A stretch of DNA of 64,000 nucleotides from Xiphophorus maculatus (GCF_002775205.1 NC_036453.1:29489213-29553212); one strand, 5' to 3'; counted from the first letter of the stretch, positions 1 through 12,825 are shown. The notes: generated from the sequence alone by a model not told the origin. Program-made: numbers and translations.

Positions 1-507
1 GTGGTACCACACTGTATGGGGATTTGATATACTGGGATTATGTTGATAATTCATAGTGACTCTGGTTGGGGTTAACAAACACTGTCTCAATTTGTCTGTC
101 AGCTCCCTTTGAAACACCCCTGTTGGGAAAATCAGAGTGGTTACCAGCTGAATGGGTACAATTAGTACTGTGTCTTGCTCCAAGAACTGCTGCCTTTTGG
201 ACTGCAGTTGTCTTAGAAAATTAATTCTCTTGGAAAGCTAAAATGTTGAGCCAGTCAATATATCTTGATACTAATATCTACTGTAAGGCTTTAACTACCT
301 GATCTCTTTCCATTTTGGCCTTAATAATGTCCTCCTAGGCTAATGCATGTGAATGTTTATTTTCTTTTGTTTGATCACGTTCTGCATGCCTAAACATTCA
401 TTCATGAATGAAAAAGGGTTTCTGCCATATTTTGAGATAAAAACATTGATGCACAAACTCCAGTAATGTTCATTTGCTTACAAAGCTTGTTTCTTTGCCA
501 TCCACAG
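1..507 (+). other. Intron of the FHDC-type formin gene
   Basis: No exon is recognisable here. The stretch is AT-rich and ends in a splice acceptor (tccacag, 501-507) that opens the first visible formin exon. Earlier exons of the gene must lie left of the window. Confidence 0.6.
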
Positions 508-2245
508 CAAGCAGAGGAGATTGATGCCGAGCTGCTGACTTTTCCCAGCCAACTTGATCACATTGGGATGGCATCAAGGTTACCCTTTAAATGTGTTTTT
601 CCCAAGTTTTTATCCTACTTTTTTTCTGTCTGACACTTAATCTGATTGTGAACAAGTTTGTATCTGAATTTTACCAAAGAATTTGTAAAGATGACATAAT
701 CAAGGACTTGAAGGAGGAAATCCAGAAGATGGAAGAAGTTAAACTGTTTAGCAGCATACACCCTGGCCTCTTACAACAAATAGATCAATTCCTGAAGGTA
801 AAAAAAAAAAAAATTGTCTCCGTTTGCAAATTTTCACCTTTAAAAAGAACTAAGATCTATCAACATGTATTTTATAACTTTTTGACAGAGGGCAGATACT
901 TTGCTTGCAGACGTTGACCTGTCCCTGAATGAGCTGAAGGCTTTAAGCGATGCTGTTGCAGGGTACTTCTGTGAAGACCCAGCTACTTTCAAACTTGAAG
1001 AGTGTTGTTCCATCTTTTACTCATTCTGTAAAAGGTTTGACAAAGCTGTACAGGTAAGAAGACCAAAAATTGATTAATATCCAGCATTTTTATTATGAAA
1101 TCAAAATGTAATCCTTCAGTGGCTTGAACCTTTCACAACTTTGAAGGATTTTTATTTAGGTTTTGCTTTCTGGAGGAAAGCATTATAAAATAATGCTTTC
1201 ATTTGGTTCATTAGGAAATATTTTCTCTTTACATGACCTGCAGGAGAACAGAGAGCGAGAAGCTGTTGAACATAGACACAAGCGCTCGGAGAGCATTCAA
1301 CTAGTTGCTAAACGACGCTCTGTGGCATCATGTTCAGCACTTGACCCTACAGATGACTCATGCTTAGAGTCAGCACTGCACAACCTTCTATCCAAACCCC
1401 CGTCTGGTTTAAGCAGATGTAGGAAGAATTACCAACCCCAGGCTAAAGGCTTGCGTTCTGAATCCTGTTCTCAAACTTCACAAAAAGAAATGCCAATTCC
1501 TTGCAAAACTACAGACAGCCCCGAGAAGAAACAAACTAAGCTACTTAAAGACGTGGAATTGACAAAATTGGAGGAGGAAGAAGCTGAAAAGATGCGTGAG
1601 ATAACCCGAAAGGTGCTTTGCTACCAAAATGTCAAAAGCAACCGTAATGATGAGAAGGTATCGGGGAGTCCTCGGCATTCGAAAGGAGAACAGGATGAGG
1701 CTAGTACTCCACGTACCCCTTCACCTAGAACTAGGGACTACTTCTTTACCAGTAATGGTAATGTGGGATCTCCATGGACTATTCTGAGCCCCATAAGTTG
1801 CTCTCCAAGAAGCAACAGCCTGCGAGGCAAAGCCCGCAGAGGATCATCAACATCTTCTGGAAATGATCCTGATGACGGAGTCTGGGAGATTGATGAAACC
1901 AACTTGAAAAATTATAGTAGTCAGCAAAGTCTAACTTCTCCTTCTGGGGGGTCTGCCTCCCTTCCTGAGTGCATTGGTCAGAGAGCATTGTCACAGGGAC
2001 CACTGCTAAGGTCGGCCTCCGTGGATCAAACCCTGCGCTCTCCTGGAATGGGCTTCCGACTGAGATACTTGTTCCAGAGGAGCATATCTCAGAGATCCTT
2101 CTCCTCTGAATCAAGAACGGGAGATGTAAAGGAAAGAAGTGACGGAAAGGTGGAAAATTATGCTGAGGGGTCATCTGGATTAAAGTCTTTGTTTAAACTT
2201 ATTGGAAGCAGAAGTAAACTTTGCAATTTGGATGAGAAAACATGA
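508..2245 (+). CDS. fhdc1-like: FH2 domain-containing (FHDC1-type) formin, 3' part
   Basis: Formin of the FHDC1 (inverted formin) class. The family nucleates and bundles actin through FH2 and, in mammalian FHDC1, binds microtubules through the C-terminal tail and affects Golgi and cilia. Four coding exons are visible: 508-578, 680-797, 889-1053 and 1244-2245, with phases 2, 0, 0, giving 451 residues before TGA at 2243-2245. The first three exons encode the end of FH2, including AEEIDAELLTFPSQLDHIG, GYFCEDPATFKLEECC and FYSFCKRFDKAVQ. The last exon starts ENREREAVEHRHKR, the usual FH2 exit helix, then runs into a long Ser/Pro/Arg-rich tail with TPRTPSPRTRD. The second exon's acceptor (677-679) has a weak pyrimidine tract and was chosen because it restores phase. 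Homology to FHDC1 is from recognised motifs; which fish paralogue this is cannot be told. The 5' part is outside the window. Confidence 0.85.
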
Positions 2246-2513
2246 AATAATTAGCTGCTGCTAAAGTTTTAAAGATGAAAACTAGGCTTTGTCAGTTTTT
2301 CTGTGTTTTATATGGCTAAAATTATGTTAAATGTTGTTTTATATGTCATGCTTTTACCCTTTAGATTACATAAAGCAAATGGGGACTTGCTTTGCGCTCT
2401 GAGGGTGTCTTTTTTTTTTTTTTTTTTGCTTTGTTTATTCTTTTGGGGGACAGGGGAGACTAAACAAATTCTGAAATTCATGCAAGTGTTTGCTGTTATT
2501 GTACATTAATAAA
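2246..2513 (+). other. 3' UTR and polyadenylation signal of the formin gene
   Basis: Downstream of the TGA the sequence is AT-rich with a T-run at about 2410-2428. A canonical AATAAA lies at 2508-2513, giving a short 3' UTR of roughly 280 bases. Confidence 0.6.
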
Positions 2514-4771
2514 AGGATATTACCCTATTCACTGTGTATAAGTAAACTAATGTGCACTTCATTTCAGGTCAATATATCTCTGTAATTGCTATTCACAACT
2601 CTCCTCCCTGTTATTACCCTTGATAAACCCTTGCAATTTATTAGTTCGGTAGTAAATCGCCTTTTTTTGTAATTAAACCCAGTATGTTTTGTTTAATTAT
2701 TCCTCTCACACAGTCTCACTAGATTAACTTAGGTGCTCTCATGTAATCTTTTGACCTTAGCCTTTTCTAGACAATTTAGGTCTGAGGACTGAGACAGACA
2801 TGAAAGTTATTTTTTTGTATAAACTATTGTTTTTGATCATATAAATGTAAAATCAAACAAATGTTTTGGATCAATTTTAAATTTTCTGGCTGAGGCCAAG
2901 GTTTTTTTTTTAGAATGTGCTGGTACTTCAGAGTTCATGCTACCAATGTCAAATGTTTCTGAATCCAGAGCATCACAGATCCTCCACTATGAAAGTCTAT
3001 GGGAGGAAGAGATTGGTTTCCACATATTCATCCTTTTCTCACGACACCCTATGTTGGTTGCTGTAAAGCTAAATGTTAGCAATTTAACAGAACATACATT
3101 TTAATTTGCTCAAAAAAAAATTAACGGATGGTAGGGGGGTGTCTAACCACCCTGTTGTAAATGCACTTGTAGTAAAAAAAAAAAATGCGAAACTCAAATG
3201 ACATTTAAGCAAAGCTATCCATCCAGCCTTCATAACATGTTTGTAAGGCTGCATGCTTTTGTAGGACCCATTAAATGTTAGTGTCTCTGGAACAAGATTT
3301 TGTAAAACTACCAAAACTGGAATATAAAAGGCATTCATTTGTGTTACCTTGGTAACCATTTTTATATAATCATGAACTCTAACTTGTAGAGTAAGGATGG
3401 GTTTTCTGCCCATGCACATTTATTCCACCTTCCGCTGAGTTCCCAGGAAGGACATTTACAGTTGCTTGGCATTTTTGACTAATTATTTGATTAAAAAGAG
3501 GGATGTTTTGCAACAATAAAAATATGGCATATATTCACCATGAAAGGTTCTCTTAAAAACACCAGCTCTTTAGAAAATCAATGAAAGCTCAAAGCATACA
3601 CTTTTACGAAAGCAGAGATACCAGAAGGAGAAACTGGCCTGTTGTATGTAAAATGAGACCCTCAAATACAATCGGGCCATTGTGGTGGAAAACAAGTGCA
3701 GCTAAGGACCTTCTCATGTGAGTCTGCTCCTTAGGACAGGGGGTAACCTTATGTCTTAGCCAAGTTTCACTCTTTGCAGAGCTCTGCTAATGAATTGTGC
3801 ATTCAGAGTCTAGTGTTCTTGGTGAAAGATGAGACTGGCATGAACGGAGGGGAGAGAGATCCTTGGACTGAGTTAGAAAGGCAGTCATGCTGGACTGAAG
3901 CTTTTAAGCTGAGCAGGAGCACGTGAGACGAAAGGGAGGCAAACAGAAACGCACAAGAAAACTACGACTGGAGAGAGAAGGAGACAAAGGAGTGGTAAAG
4001 CCAGAAAATATAACATTCCTGCTCGTTTTTAACAAGGATTGGCTTGGAGATTATAAGGTAATGTGGTTGAAGATAACAGGACAGCTTGTTTTTCATAAAT
4101 AGCCACTAACATGTACTTAGTAATACTGTTTATTTTTTAAGTGCTTCTACAGCTGAATGTCATGGTCTTGGTAACATCCCAAAACCACTACGTAGTGTCT
4201 GTGGTAGCTGCTGTGTAACCTAATCCACCATTAACGCTTTGGGCATGTAACTATTTACGAGGGTGTGGTTAGATTTAAAGTAGACAAAATTGCATAAGAA
4301 ATTTATTAAATATGCCCTAACTTTTTTTATAGACTTTATGTCTCCAGAATGTTGATTTTTTTCTCTTGTTTTATAGAAATCAGCAAAAGTTAGCCATTTG
4401 CAAATTACAATTATATTTTAGACCTAAAAAAAAGGTTAACACTATTATCATAGGCCTACATTAAGCAATATCAGTATTTCAATCTTTCCAATTACATCGT
4501 ATTGTCATCCATTTGGTTTTGCAATAAAGAAAGGAACTGTTACAACAATAATGAAAAATAAAGGTATTTAAAAAACTAGGTCACGTTTATTTGTAAACCA
4601 GTTCATCTGTTTGACACTTTTTTTTCTTCACAAATTTTAAAGTCAATTATTGTAAACGTTTGTACTTGTCTTTAAGTGCAGAGTCATATGCTCTGCTTTC
4701 TTAATTTAGTCAGTGAAAAGTTTTTGTCAGTTTTCTATTACACTAGGAAAAAATTGAGAACGTGGATACTT
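2514..4771. other. Intergenic stretch, formin to tRNA-Trp
   Basis: No coding region is supported; the ORFs present are short and lack splice or homology support. A purine-rich stretch at about 3900-4057 ends in a good splice donor (ataag|gtaatg, donor at 4058) and could be a non-coding first exon of a plus-strand gene such as trim3, but nothing in the sequence proves it. Confidence 0.5.
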
Positions 4772-4777
4772 AAAAAA
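4772..4777 (-). terminator. Pol III terminator of tRNA-Trp
   Basis: A run of six A on the plus strand is a T6 run on the minus strand, starting 8 bases after the tRNA 3' end. This is the standard RNA polymerase III stop. Confidence 0.8.
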
Positions 4778-4785
4778 TATAAATA

Positions 4786-4857
4786 TGACCCCGACGTGAT
4801 TTGAACACGCAACCTTCTGATCTGGAGTCAGACGCGCTACCGTTGCGCCACGAGGTC
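4786..4857 (-). tRNA. tRNA-Trp (anticodon CCA)
   Basis: A 72-base tRNA read on the minus strand. The acceptor arm pairs GACCTCG with CGGGGTC plus discriminator A. The D arm is GGCGCAACGGTAGCGC. The anticodon loop CTCCAGA lies at 4821-4827 with CCA at 4823-4825, and its stem TCTGA/TCAGA is perfect. The T arm has the loop TTCAAAT. It matches the vertebrate nuclear tRNA-Trp almost base for base as I remember it; visible differences are T for C in the variable loop and A for G in the T loop. No intron is present. All stems are intact and a T-run follows, so it is probably functional. Confidence 0.95.
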
Positions 4858-5066
4858 TCGCGCACTGTTAGTCCACCATTTGATATAAATACGAAACTCA
4901 GCCTATCCGTATACGTTTGTATGTCCTGTGGTGCCATGGTTTTTTTTATCTCTTCATATTTTTTGCTCACTGTTATCTTTAGTTGTAGCCTAACTTTCAC
5001 TCTTGCGTTTCATGCAACAGTGTGCATCTCGTTGCTGGCAGATAATAAAGGTTTACCCGATTAAAC

Positions 5067-5090
5067 CTTGATTTAATAAGGTAAATCAAG
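5067..5090. repeat. Perfect short hairpin, 9-bp stem
   Basis: CTTGATTTA and TAAATCAAG flank a 6-base loop. One of a set of snap-back palindromes in this window. Confidence 0.6.
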
Positions 5091-5319
5091 ATGTCTTTAT
5101 TCGTAAAATGACATTTTGAACACATTCCTCCTCAAAACATAAATGGCTTTTCATGGATTCTTTCTGCATTCAACCACTAGTTGGCGCTTTTTATCTGTTG
5201 TTTTTTCAGAACCTAACTTTACAATTTTGAAAGGTAGTAACTTGTGAAATTTGAAACAAGATATTTGAACTGCATCTGATGTTCTTTATTGATACAGTTT
5301 GTATTGTTATTCCTCTTAG

Positions 5320-5386
5320 GGAAAGAAGATTGCATGGATAATCTGCTCTCCTTCATCACCAACCCAGTGGTCAGCAAAATGGACAG
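5320..5386 (+). other. Candidate small exon with a short open reading frame
   Basis: A pyrimidine-rich acceptor (ttattcctcttag, ending 5319) and a GT donor at 5387 (ggacag|gtagaa) bracket 67 bases. An ATG at 5334 would encode MDNLLSFITNPVVSKMDR, open to the donor and followed by TAG if not spliced. I do not recognise the peptide. Spliced straight to the first trim3 coding exon it would be out of frame, so it would need another partner exon or be untranslated. Weak evidence. Confidence 0.25.
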
Positions 5387-5689
5387 GTAGAAGCAAATTA
5401 AGGTGTTTACAGATTACACTGTCTGCTGGTTGGTTGTAGCAAGTACACCTATTTCTCTATCCTTCAGAAGTAGAATATTTTGTCACAACTTATGTAAAAT
5501 TGTAACCAAATCACTTTAAAATAAGATGGGTTAAGCTCTTCACTGTTGCAGCTCGAACTCCATCTATAAGGATTGCATGTAATTTTCCGTGGCATGAAAC
5601 AAAATCAACAATTAAGATACAGGACACATTGAAGTGTTCACTTCTGAACTGTAACATTTTCATATGACGTTTCAGAGAATATTCAAAAG

Positions 5690-6070
5690 TTATACCCAGT
5701 GAACTTTCAAGTCTTCACTGCCTCTGACGGCTTTGCTCTCTATTTTGCTCAAACTATATTTCCATAAACTCTAAACTTGTTCACCAAAGAAAGAAAAGTA
5801 TCTCCACAGAGTGATGTTGTCACATTTATATTTCACCATGGCAGTGGTGTGGTCAGTGTGAACCATAGTGTTTGTTTTCTACCACAGAAAATGTTTTGCT
5901 GGTTGGCCAAAAAGTTATATTTTGGTTTCATTTAACCAAGGCACTTTCATACACATTTTTATTGTATTCTCTACATGGCCTGTGGTGAACTGCAAAAGGG
6001 ACTTCCTCTGCTGTTCTTTGAACAGTTCTTTATAACTTGTCAAACTTTCATAAAGGACAGATTTGTGGAT
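5690..6070 (-). mobile_element. Tc1/mariner-like transposon remnant
   Basis: The minus strand resembles the middle of a fish Tc1 transposase gene, read here in reverse as 'ttgctggttggccaaaaag', 'ttggtttcatttaaccaagg' and 'tggtgaactgcaaaaggg'. Frameshifts and stops abound; no ORF survives. Assigned by recall of the family consensus. Confidence 0.55.
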
Positions 6071-7999
6071 TTTATTTTACTTTATAATTTGTGAGGATAT
6101 CAAATTACAGTGAATCCGTATCAGAAATGGAAATAAATACATATGGCATAGTAAATATATGTTGGCAATCCTACAAGAAATTCTACTGATTAAAATTGCT
6201 TTTGTTTTGTTAATTGGATGTACAGACCATGTGCTAATGATAATAACAATAATAGAATAAATAAATAAATAAATTCACATAATTTATAATAAATAAAAAC
6301 ATTATTTTCAAGCAAATACATTTGCACACATTTTAACCGATCCACTGGATACATGGGTTTAGCCATCATAAGAAGAAGAAGAATCGGTCAGGAGACATCA
6401 AAATATAAACAATAACAAAATGTGATCTTTAAAAGTGTGCTATTTTTGTTTTGACGATTACCTAGCTATTGTTCTCAGAATGTATTTTTTTGGAGTGAGC
6501 ATCATTTTTATTCCACTTTGCAAATACTTGTTTCGTTATGCTGATTTGTCACATACAATTTCAGTAAAATACCTTGATGTTTGTGGCTCTTACATGATAA
6601 AATGTGAAAAAGTTCAAGGGCTATCATCTTTATAATCCTCAGACTGCTGTATCAGAGTTTAAGCATATATAAATAAGCCTAACATGCATATAGAAAACAA
6701 TTTAAATTATCTAGCAAATGAAAGACTTAAACAAGATGAGTTTGAGGGATGTCAGAACAGGTCATATTTCTTAGTGCCTTCAGAAAAGAATGAGTCATGT
6801 TGTGTTTGTACGTGATTTCCCTCCAAATATGTTCTTACCTGTTGTCTTTATTCACTTTTAAAGTCAACTGCAATTAATGTCTTGAATTTAGAAACAAGAT
6901 ATTGATCGTGTGCCCTTGTGTCAACATGATGTCTGTACTAGCAGGCATTCAGATGCAGACCATTTACTCTCCAATGAGCTGTAATTACATTCAGAAAGTA
7001 TGGCAACTGATTTACCTTTAATTTATGTATCCTGACATATTTAGAACAATATTTAAATCTCCAGTTGTGCAAGATAATGCTCTGTGATTAAACATTCGCT
7101 AATAATTCAACAAAAAGGCCTTTTCACCCCTGCCATAAGCAGTTTGTCAGCGGTCTGAGTCACAGGCTGGTCCACACCCGGAGCATTTTTTCCTCCGCCT
7201 ATCCACAAAGTCAAAAGGACAAGTTTTTATGAATTGCAGGTCAGGGATGATAGGCAACCTGGACCACATCAGGGAAGAAAGGAAGGCCGTCCATCTGCGT
7301 TTTTCTGCTGCAATGGATGCAGTCTCCATGGCAACATTGTGCTCCCGCAGCAAAATCCCGAGAAAGATGGTCCGCTCCCCCGCCCCCATGCTTATAAACA
7401 CGAGCGTCTCACACACTCTGAGGAGGCAGGATGCTGCACATGTCTTAGCTGTCCATGCACAAAGACGTACTGTGCTGCTCATTAATGCTGCTTTGCTGAC
7501 AATTTTTTATACAAGGTTTTAAAACTAAGCAAACATAAAAAGGGAGCAACTCCCCTTATATGTTGGTTTTCTGTTATTTTTTGTCCGCACTTCAGTTCAG
7601 CCTTCCAAGCTGCACTCTATTTGTCAGTCCTTCTAGCAATCTGTTATTAGAGTCCCAAGCAGGGTTTGATGATTTATCTCCTGTGTTCCTCCCATCAGTC
7701 TCCCTGCACCTCCAATCTATGCGTGAGAGAAATACATCCTGGGCTGAAGCCTTCGGCTGAGGGTAGCAAATGGATCAACCCCCACTTTCTGTTTGATGCT
7801 TTGGGTGTTTCTCATTTCCTCTGCCATCCTAATCTAAAATATAGAGAAAACAGACAAAATGTGGAGTGTGATCAGGATTTAGAAAAAAAAATCTGTCTCT
7901 TTGTTGCTATCTTCTGTTTGCTCAGATCATCTTGCTCACTATTGGACCGTCGAGCTCCCTCCCATTTTCACACCAGCCACTCAGCTCGTTCGAGCTCTC
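6071..7999. other. Non-coding stretch upstream of trim3
   Basis: Mostly AT-rich with short A/T repeats (about 6235-6300, 'aataaataaataaata'). A more GC-rich island lies at 7140-7520 with a TATA-like 'cttataaac' at about 7391; it has overlapping ORFs on both strands but none with recognisable content. It may be a regulatory island. Confidence 0.4.
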
Positions 8000-8266
8000 T
8001 GCATCTTTTTTTCTTCCTCTCTCTCTCTCTCCTTCCCAATCTCTTTCCGCTCCTGACAGTGCACACACACACATGCAATAAAGCAGGATACCAAACCGCC
8101 TTCTCGTCAATCCACTCTCTCTCTCTCACACACACACACCCTTCCTACCTATCTCTGTGTGGGGTGTATTTCTTTGGCTTTGGCAATGCCAGGTTTAGCA
8201 AACGGACATCACTCCTGCTGGAGGAGAACAAACTGAAACTTCATTTTCATCTCTAAAGGACACACT
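8000..8266 (+). other. Candidate 5' non-coding exon with CT/CA simple repeats
   Basis: A pyrimidine-rich stretch with (CT)n at about 8015-8032 and 8116-8127 and (CA)n at about 8062-8072 and 8128-8140 ends in a strong donor (cacact|gtaagtga, donor at 8267). This is the layout of a TATA-less vertebrate first exon. Assignment to trim3 is inference only. Confidence 0.35.
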
Positions 8267-8789
8267 GTAAGTGAATCTTTCTCATCCATTCGTGGCACCC
8301 CCACTAAGTGTTCTCTTCTACTATCATACCTTATACCATGCCATTTTGTATTTGATGAAAGAGAAAAGTCTTTCCTCCTTTCATGGCTCCCTTTTGCCTC
8401 ATCACTTTTTTCCCCCCTTTTACAAATCACTGGCTAATCCACACACCCTATGTTGTCTGTATGCAGAGTAACACCGAGGCCCATTTAGTGTCCCTTGACA
8501 GCTCTCCATTGTGTAGTGAAATATGAATATGTTACCTCATCTAACCACACTAAGCTGGCTGTGTTTAAGAATAAATGCAGAAATGAGTTGCAGTTATTAG
8601 TCAAGTCCAAGTCTGACTTTGGCTGAATTATGTGGGCATTGTTGACTTCAGAAAACTTTCTGATTTCTGAAAATGACTTTGCATCAGAGTTTGAAATTGA
8701 AATATTTTACGCCTGTGTCTCTACTAAAGTCAGGTGACAATCTACCTTGCTGTAGCTGATTTATATACTTTCAGATTTCAAACACACAT

Positions 8790-9640
8790 ACAATACTTGG
8801 GAAAAGTATTTACACCAGTTTAACTTTTTCATACTTTTTTATGTTCCAACCGCAAACTAATGTATTATGGCTGGGATTTTATGTAACAGATCAACGCAAA
8901 GTGGAACATAATTGTGAATTAAAAGGAAAACAATTACCAAAGTTTTTGTCAATTTAAATTTGAACAGTATGGCATCAATATGTATTCAGTCCCATTTATC
9001 TGAACACTCCTACGTAAAATCCACAGCAACCAATCTTCACAAGCTTCATAAATAGAGTCAAATTGTCTGTCATTTTCTCAACATAAATCCAGCTATTATT
9101 TAAACAGGATGCTTCAGAGCTTTGTTAGAAAACATTAAAAAGACAAACACAGGAGTCAGGTTAGTGTTGTGAAAAAGTGTAAAGCAGTTTTCTGTCATAG
9201 ACAAATATCCCAAGCATTGAACTGGTCACAAAGGTCTGTTCAGTACATCTAAACTGACTGGGTGGATAAGGAGAATATTAACTAAAGACGTCCCCAAGTG
9301 ACTATTGCTATTTTGTTTAGCTCAGGTGTTTTATGGAAGAGATGCGATAATAAAGCCATTGATAAATAAATCTCATTAGCACTTTGCCTTAAGCCATGTA
9401 GGCTACACTTCAAACATGGGGGGGAAAGGTGATCTATTCCAGTCAAATCCTAATGTGACTTTGTTAACTTTGTCTTCATTTAAGACAAAGTCTCCATTGT
9501 AAAGCAAGGTGGTGGCAGCTGAGAATATGGATTGAGCTAGTTAATATGAGGAGGTTGAATAAATGTCAGCTACACTACCCACTCACTTCACAAGCTTCAC
9601 AAAAGAGTAGAATTTGTGTTTTCAGTTTAACAACCTTCTG
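8790..9640 (+). mobile_element. Tc1/mariner-like transposon remnant
   Basis: Starts with a terminal-repeat-like segment (…ttttatgttccaaccgcaaa…, gggattttatgtaacagatc, about 8835-8900) and continues with a decayed transposase 5' region (aaatatcccaagcattgaac) and a later fragment (aagcaaggtggtggcagc). Same orientation throughout, with large internal losses. Confidence 0.6.
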
Positions 9641-12180
9641 AAAAGTTTCCCTTCATGAAATAAAACAAATAGATGTGCTTTCCTAACTCTGGTATATAAA
9701 ATACAGCTGGTGCAGAACCTTAGATGGGCTTGAAGCAGCTACTATGAATAGAATATTACGCTGATATTTAATCAGCAGATGACTACAGCAGAACACTTTT
9801 AAAGATGCAAGAGCAGATAGGTTGGGAAGACAAACGAGGACTTTTGTGTAAACGTTAAAATTGTGACCCAGGCGAACCTCAGGTTGATCTAAGCTGACCA
9901 AAGACTGGAATGCCTAGCTGGCATGGGAGGAATGTCCCGGGAGCTGCTTGAGAGCGGTGGGAGTCAAGCAAGCGGAGATGTAAACCTAGCGGTGAAATGT
10001 GATGAACGGTTGCCAGTGCCGCTGTAATGACGGGATTTTCTGCTCTGTTTGTGCTGCAGCTATATTTACCTCTCTGCTTAGTTAACACTGTGTGTTGATG
10101 CTGTCAATGTCAGGCAGCTGCTGCTTTGTTTAAAAAAATCACTGGTTCTCTCATGCACTTACCAAAACCAGTATCATTTTGCATTCAAATGACTTTCCTT
10201 CTTCATGGAGATTGTTACTGAAAAAGAGATAGCTTTGGTAATTTTGACCAACATGTCCTATGTGTGATGATGTTTCAGTTTAATTACCAGATTTGATCTA
10301 TGGCTCAGGTGTTACCTCTCTAATTCCTCTAGTTGAAGTCTAAACATTTGAAAATGTTTGACATTCACCACTACATGAAACAAGTACTGAACGAAACTAA
10401 TTAAATTCAATTTAGTGACATATGACAAAGAGCATGGCTTTAGCTCAGCTGGGAAATCAGAGCTCTTGTTGGGGTTCGCAGCAGAGGTTGCTTTAAGAGC
10501 TTAAATTACGTTTTAGTTTTTTTTTTCAGTAAATCTTTTATCTCAATCTTTCCCAAAAGCACTCAAGGATCTTTTTCACACCTTTTTGCCTTAAAACGTA
10601 AAAATACAATCCACACAGGCAAAGGGGTGAATGTGAAAATTGATTTTCAAAATTTTTTATGTGTATATTTTATCTTCAATTCATATGACTGTTTTTGCCT
10701 GTTTTGTTTACAAAATATATGAAACAGCTGTCCATTAGGTCAGAATCATTTGAATCAATTAACTTTTGAAATAGTCGTAGTCTGTGAACTGAAGATTAAT
10801 GTGATTAAGTTTAACCTTTGCAATGGCTTGTGCCTCTTAAGCATCGATTTTATGATTGTTGTCTCTATTTCATTTTAAATGTGTATTTTATCTTAATGGT
10901 GTGTTTTAGCTGAATCCTTTTTAGCTTCTAATTTCCATTTGTGTACCAGTTATATTATTATCTCTGTCTGGATTATTGTTGTATTGCACAGCAGTTTGTC
11001 CTTCCAGAGTTTTTAAAGGCTTTATGAATAGAACCAGATTGTACTGAATTCATTCTACAGACGAAATACTGCAATTAAATTTATGCTAGTTGCTAGATTA
11101 ATAAATTACTCCTCTCTGTGTCTGTGCAATTATTTGCTTAATCAGAAACATTAATTATACCCTTAGTGCTTTGGAAAGAACAAGCATTACTCAGATTTCT
11201 CCTTTGACCCAGAAGTGTTCCTTATTTTTTCCCCTCCCAGCCAGTCGTCTTTGTAAAGTCCTCTGGAGCTTAGAATCTGTATTATTAAGAGGCACGGTGT
11301 GTCACAAGATGCAGAAAAAAACTCTGTAGGATTTAGTTTTGCAATGCTAGTGTATTAAACAGTTAATTAACAGTTACTAAATGTCTCATTCCGATTATGC
11401 TCTATAACATTGGGATGTTGTGTCCAGTCATTTTATGAAACACAATAAGTGCCTTTCAGTGATTTTACAGGCTTCTTACAAAAAAGGTTGTTTATAAATT
11501 TAAAGGAACCTCATATTTTTGCTTGTTTTTGTGTTTTTAGTTCTGTTTCCCAGAAACAACAGCATGCAGCAATAGCAGCGTACACCTGTGTGTCCGCTGT
11601 TATAAGCCATGTGGACACAGGCGCTTCCTGTGGAACGTTTAGACACAGCTCAGCTCAGACCACACAAGCTGATCATTTTAGCTGCACTTATGTCACTCAG
11701 TCCCCCGCTGTCTGTTGACAGGAAACGAAAAGGTGCATCACTCTTGCCAGAGGACTGCACAAGATGAAAGTTACACGTTAGTCACCAGTCAGGCGTCACT
11801 GCTTTTCTGCCTTGTCATTGTGGTGACAGTTTGGTGTAAGAGGCAGATGATGATGCTTAATAGCACGGCTGAGTAGCTTAGGTGTCTAAACATGCTTACA
11901 ACTCTGAGCAATAAAGGTCTATAATAGTACCGTAGACCCAATTATTATTGATTAGATCTTTGGATGAGTAAGTTAAGATGGATCAGACAGGTGAATTCCA
12001 AGAACATTCTTAGACTGTTACTCACACTGTGCTGTGCTTTGCTAAAGTTTTTATATACCTTGAACCTTGCAATTTATTACAATACAAATACAAACTTCAT
12101 CTTGCTTGATTGAGATTTTGTTTTGGGGACTGACAAAAAAGAGAGCAAAATTGAAAATTTGAAGGAAAAGCACATGAAAG
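9641..12180. other. Non-coding stretch upstream of trim3
   Basis: No gene, RNA or clear promoter seen. Short ORFs at 9683-10088 (minus) and 11449-11718 (plus) have no recognisable domains or splice context. Confidence 0.45.
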
Positions 12181-12665
12181 ATTTACCTTAAAAATCATAA
12201 AGAGGGGTATTATGCAAAATGTGCTTTTATGAGCTTTAAATCATGTTATAAAATGATTCCCTCATCAAATACCTACCCAGAGAGTTGCTTTGATTTATTC
12301 ATGAATGTTTGAGAAATCCTTGAATCTCCCATGGTAACCATTTGGGGTGCCTAAATGCTTGCTCATACAATGTCCGGCATATTTACCCAAAGCTTTGCCT
12401 TGAAGCTCCAGTCCTCAGCTGACTTGTCATCCCAACAGAACACCCCTCTCATGTGCCTCCTCCACTCAGCTCCTCCAGACTAGTGGCAGCAGCAATTAGC
12501 AAATACCTTAGGCCCCAAAACACCTTGCCATGCAAACTACTTCTCAGTCAAACAATCCTAAGAATGTTTGTAATCAGCATCATGCAGAAGCTTTGTTGTG
12601 CTGACGGAGACGTATCAGAAAGGGTAAGAATTTCTTAAAGAGACAGAGGCCTATTTCAAGGCATT
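12181..12665 (+). repeat. Interspersed repeat, copy A
   Basis: Shares ordered blocks with 31480-31885: a block around 'atcatgttataa', then 'aaatccttgaatctc(c/t)catgg', 'catatttaccca', 'agcagcaatta', and an end with 'ttcttaaagaga(c)a' and 'tttcaaggca'. Both look like diverged copies of one non-coding fish repeat; I cannot name the family. Confidence 0.5.
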
Positions 12666-12825
12666 TGAATCTAAAGTAAAATTTTTCATAAGTTGCTTTT
12701 GATATTAATAGTTTTTTCATAACAACTGAAAATGTTATGCCAACATGATTATTTTATAAAATGACACAATGTGCCTGGAGAATACACAATAAACCCACTT
12801 TAAAAAAATGTTATTCATCAACCCC

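Noticed and set aside
7147..7522. Overlapping ORFs on both strands in a GC-richer island
   Set aside because: No recognisable domain, no matching splice sites and three competing frames; kept only as a possible regulatory island.
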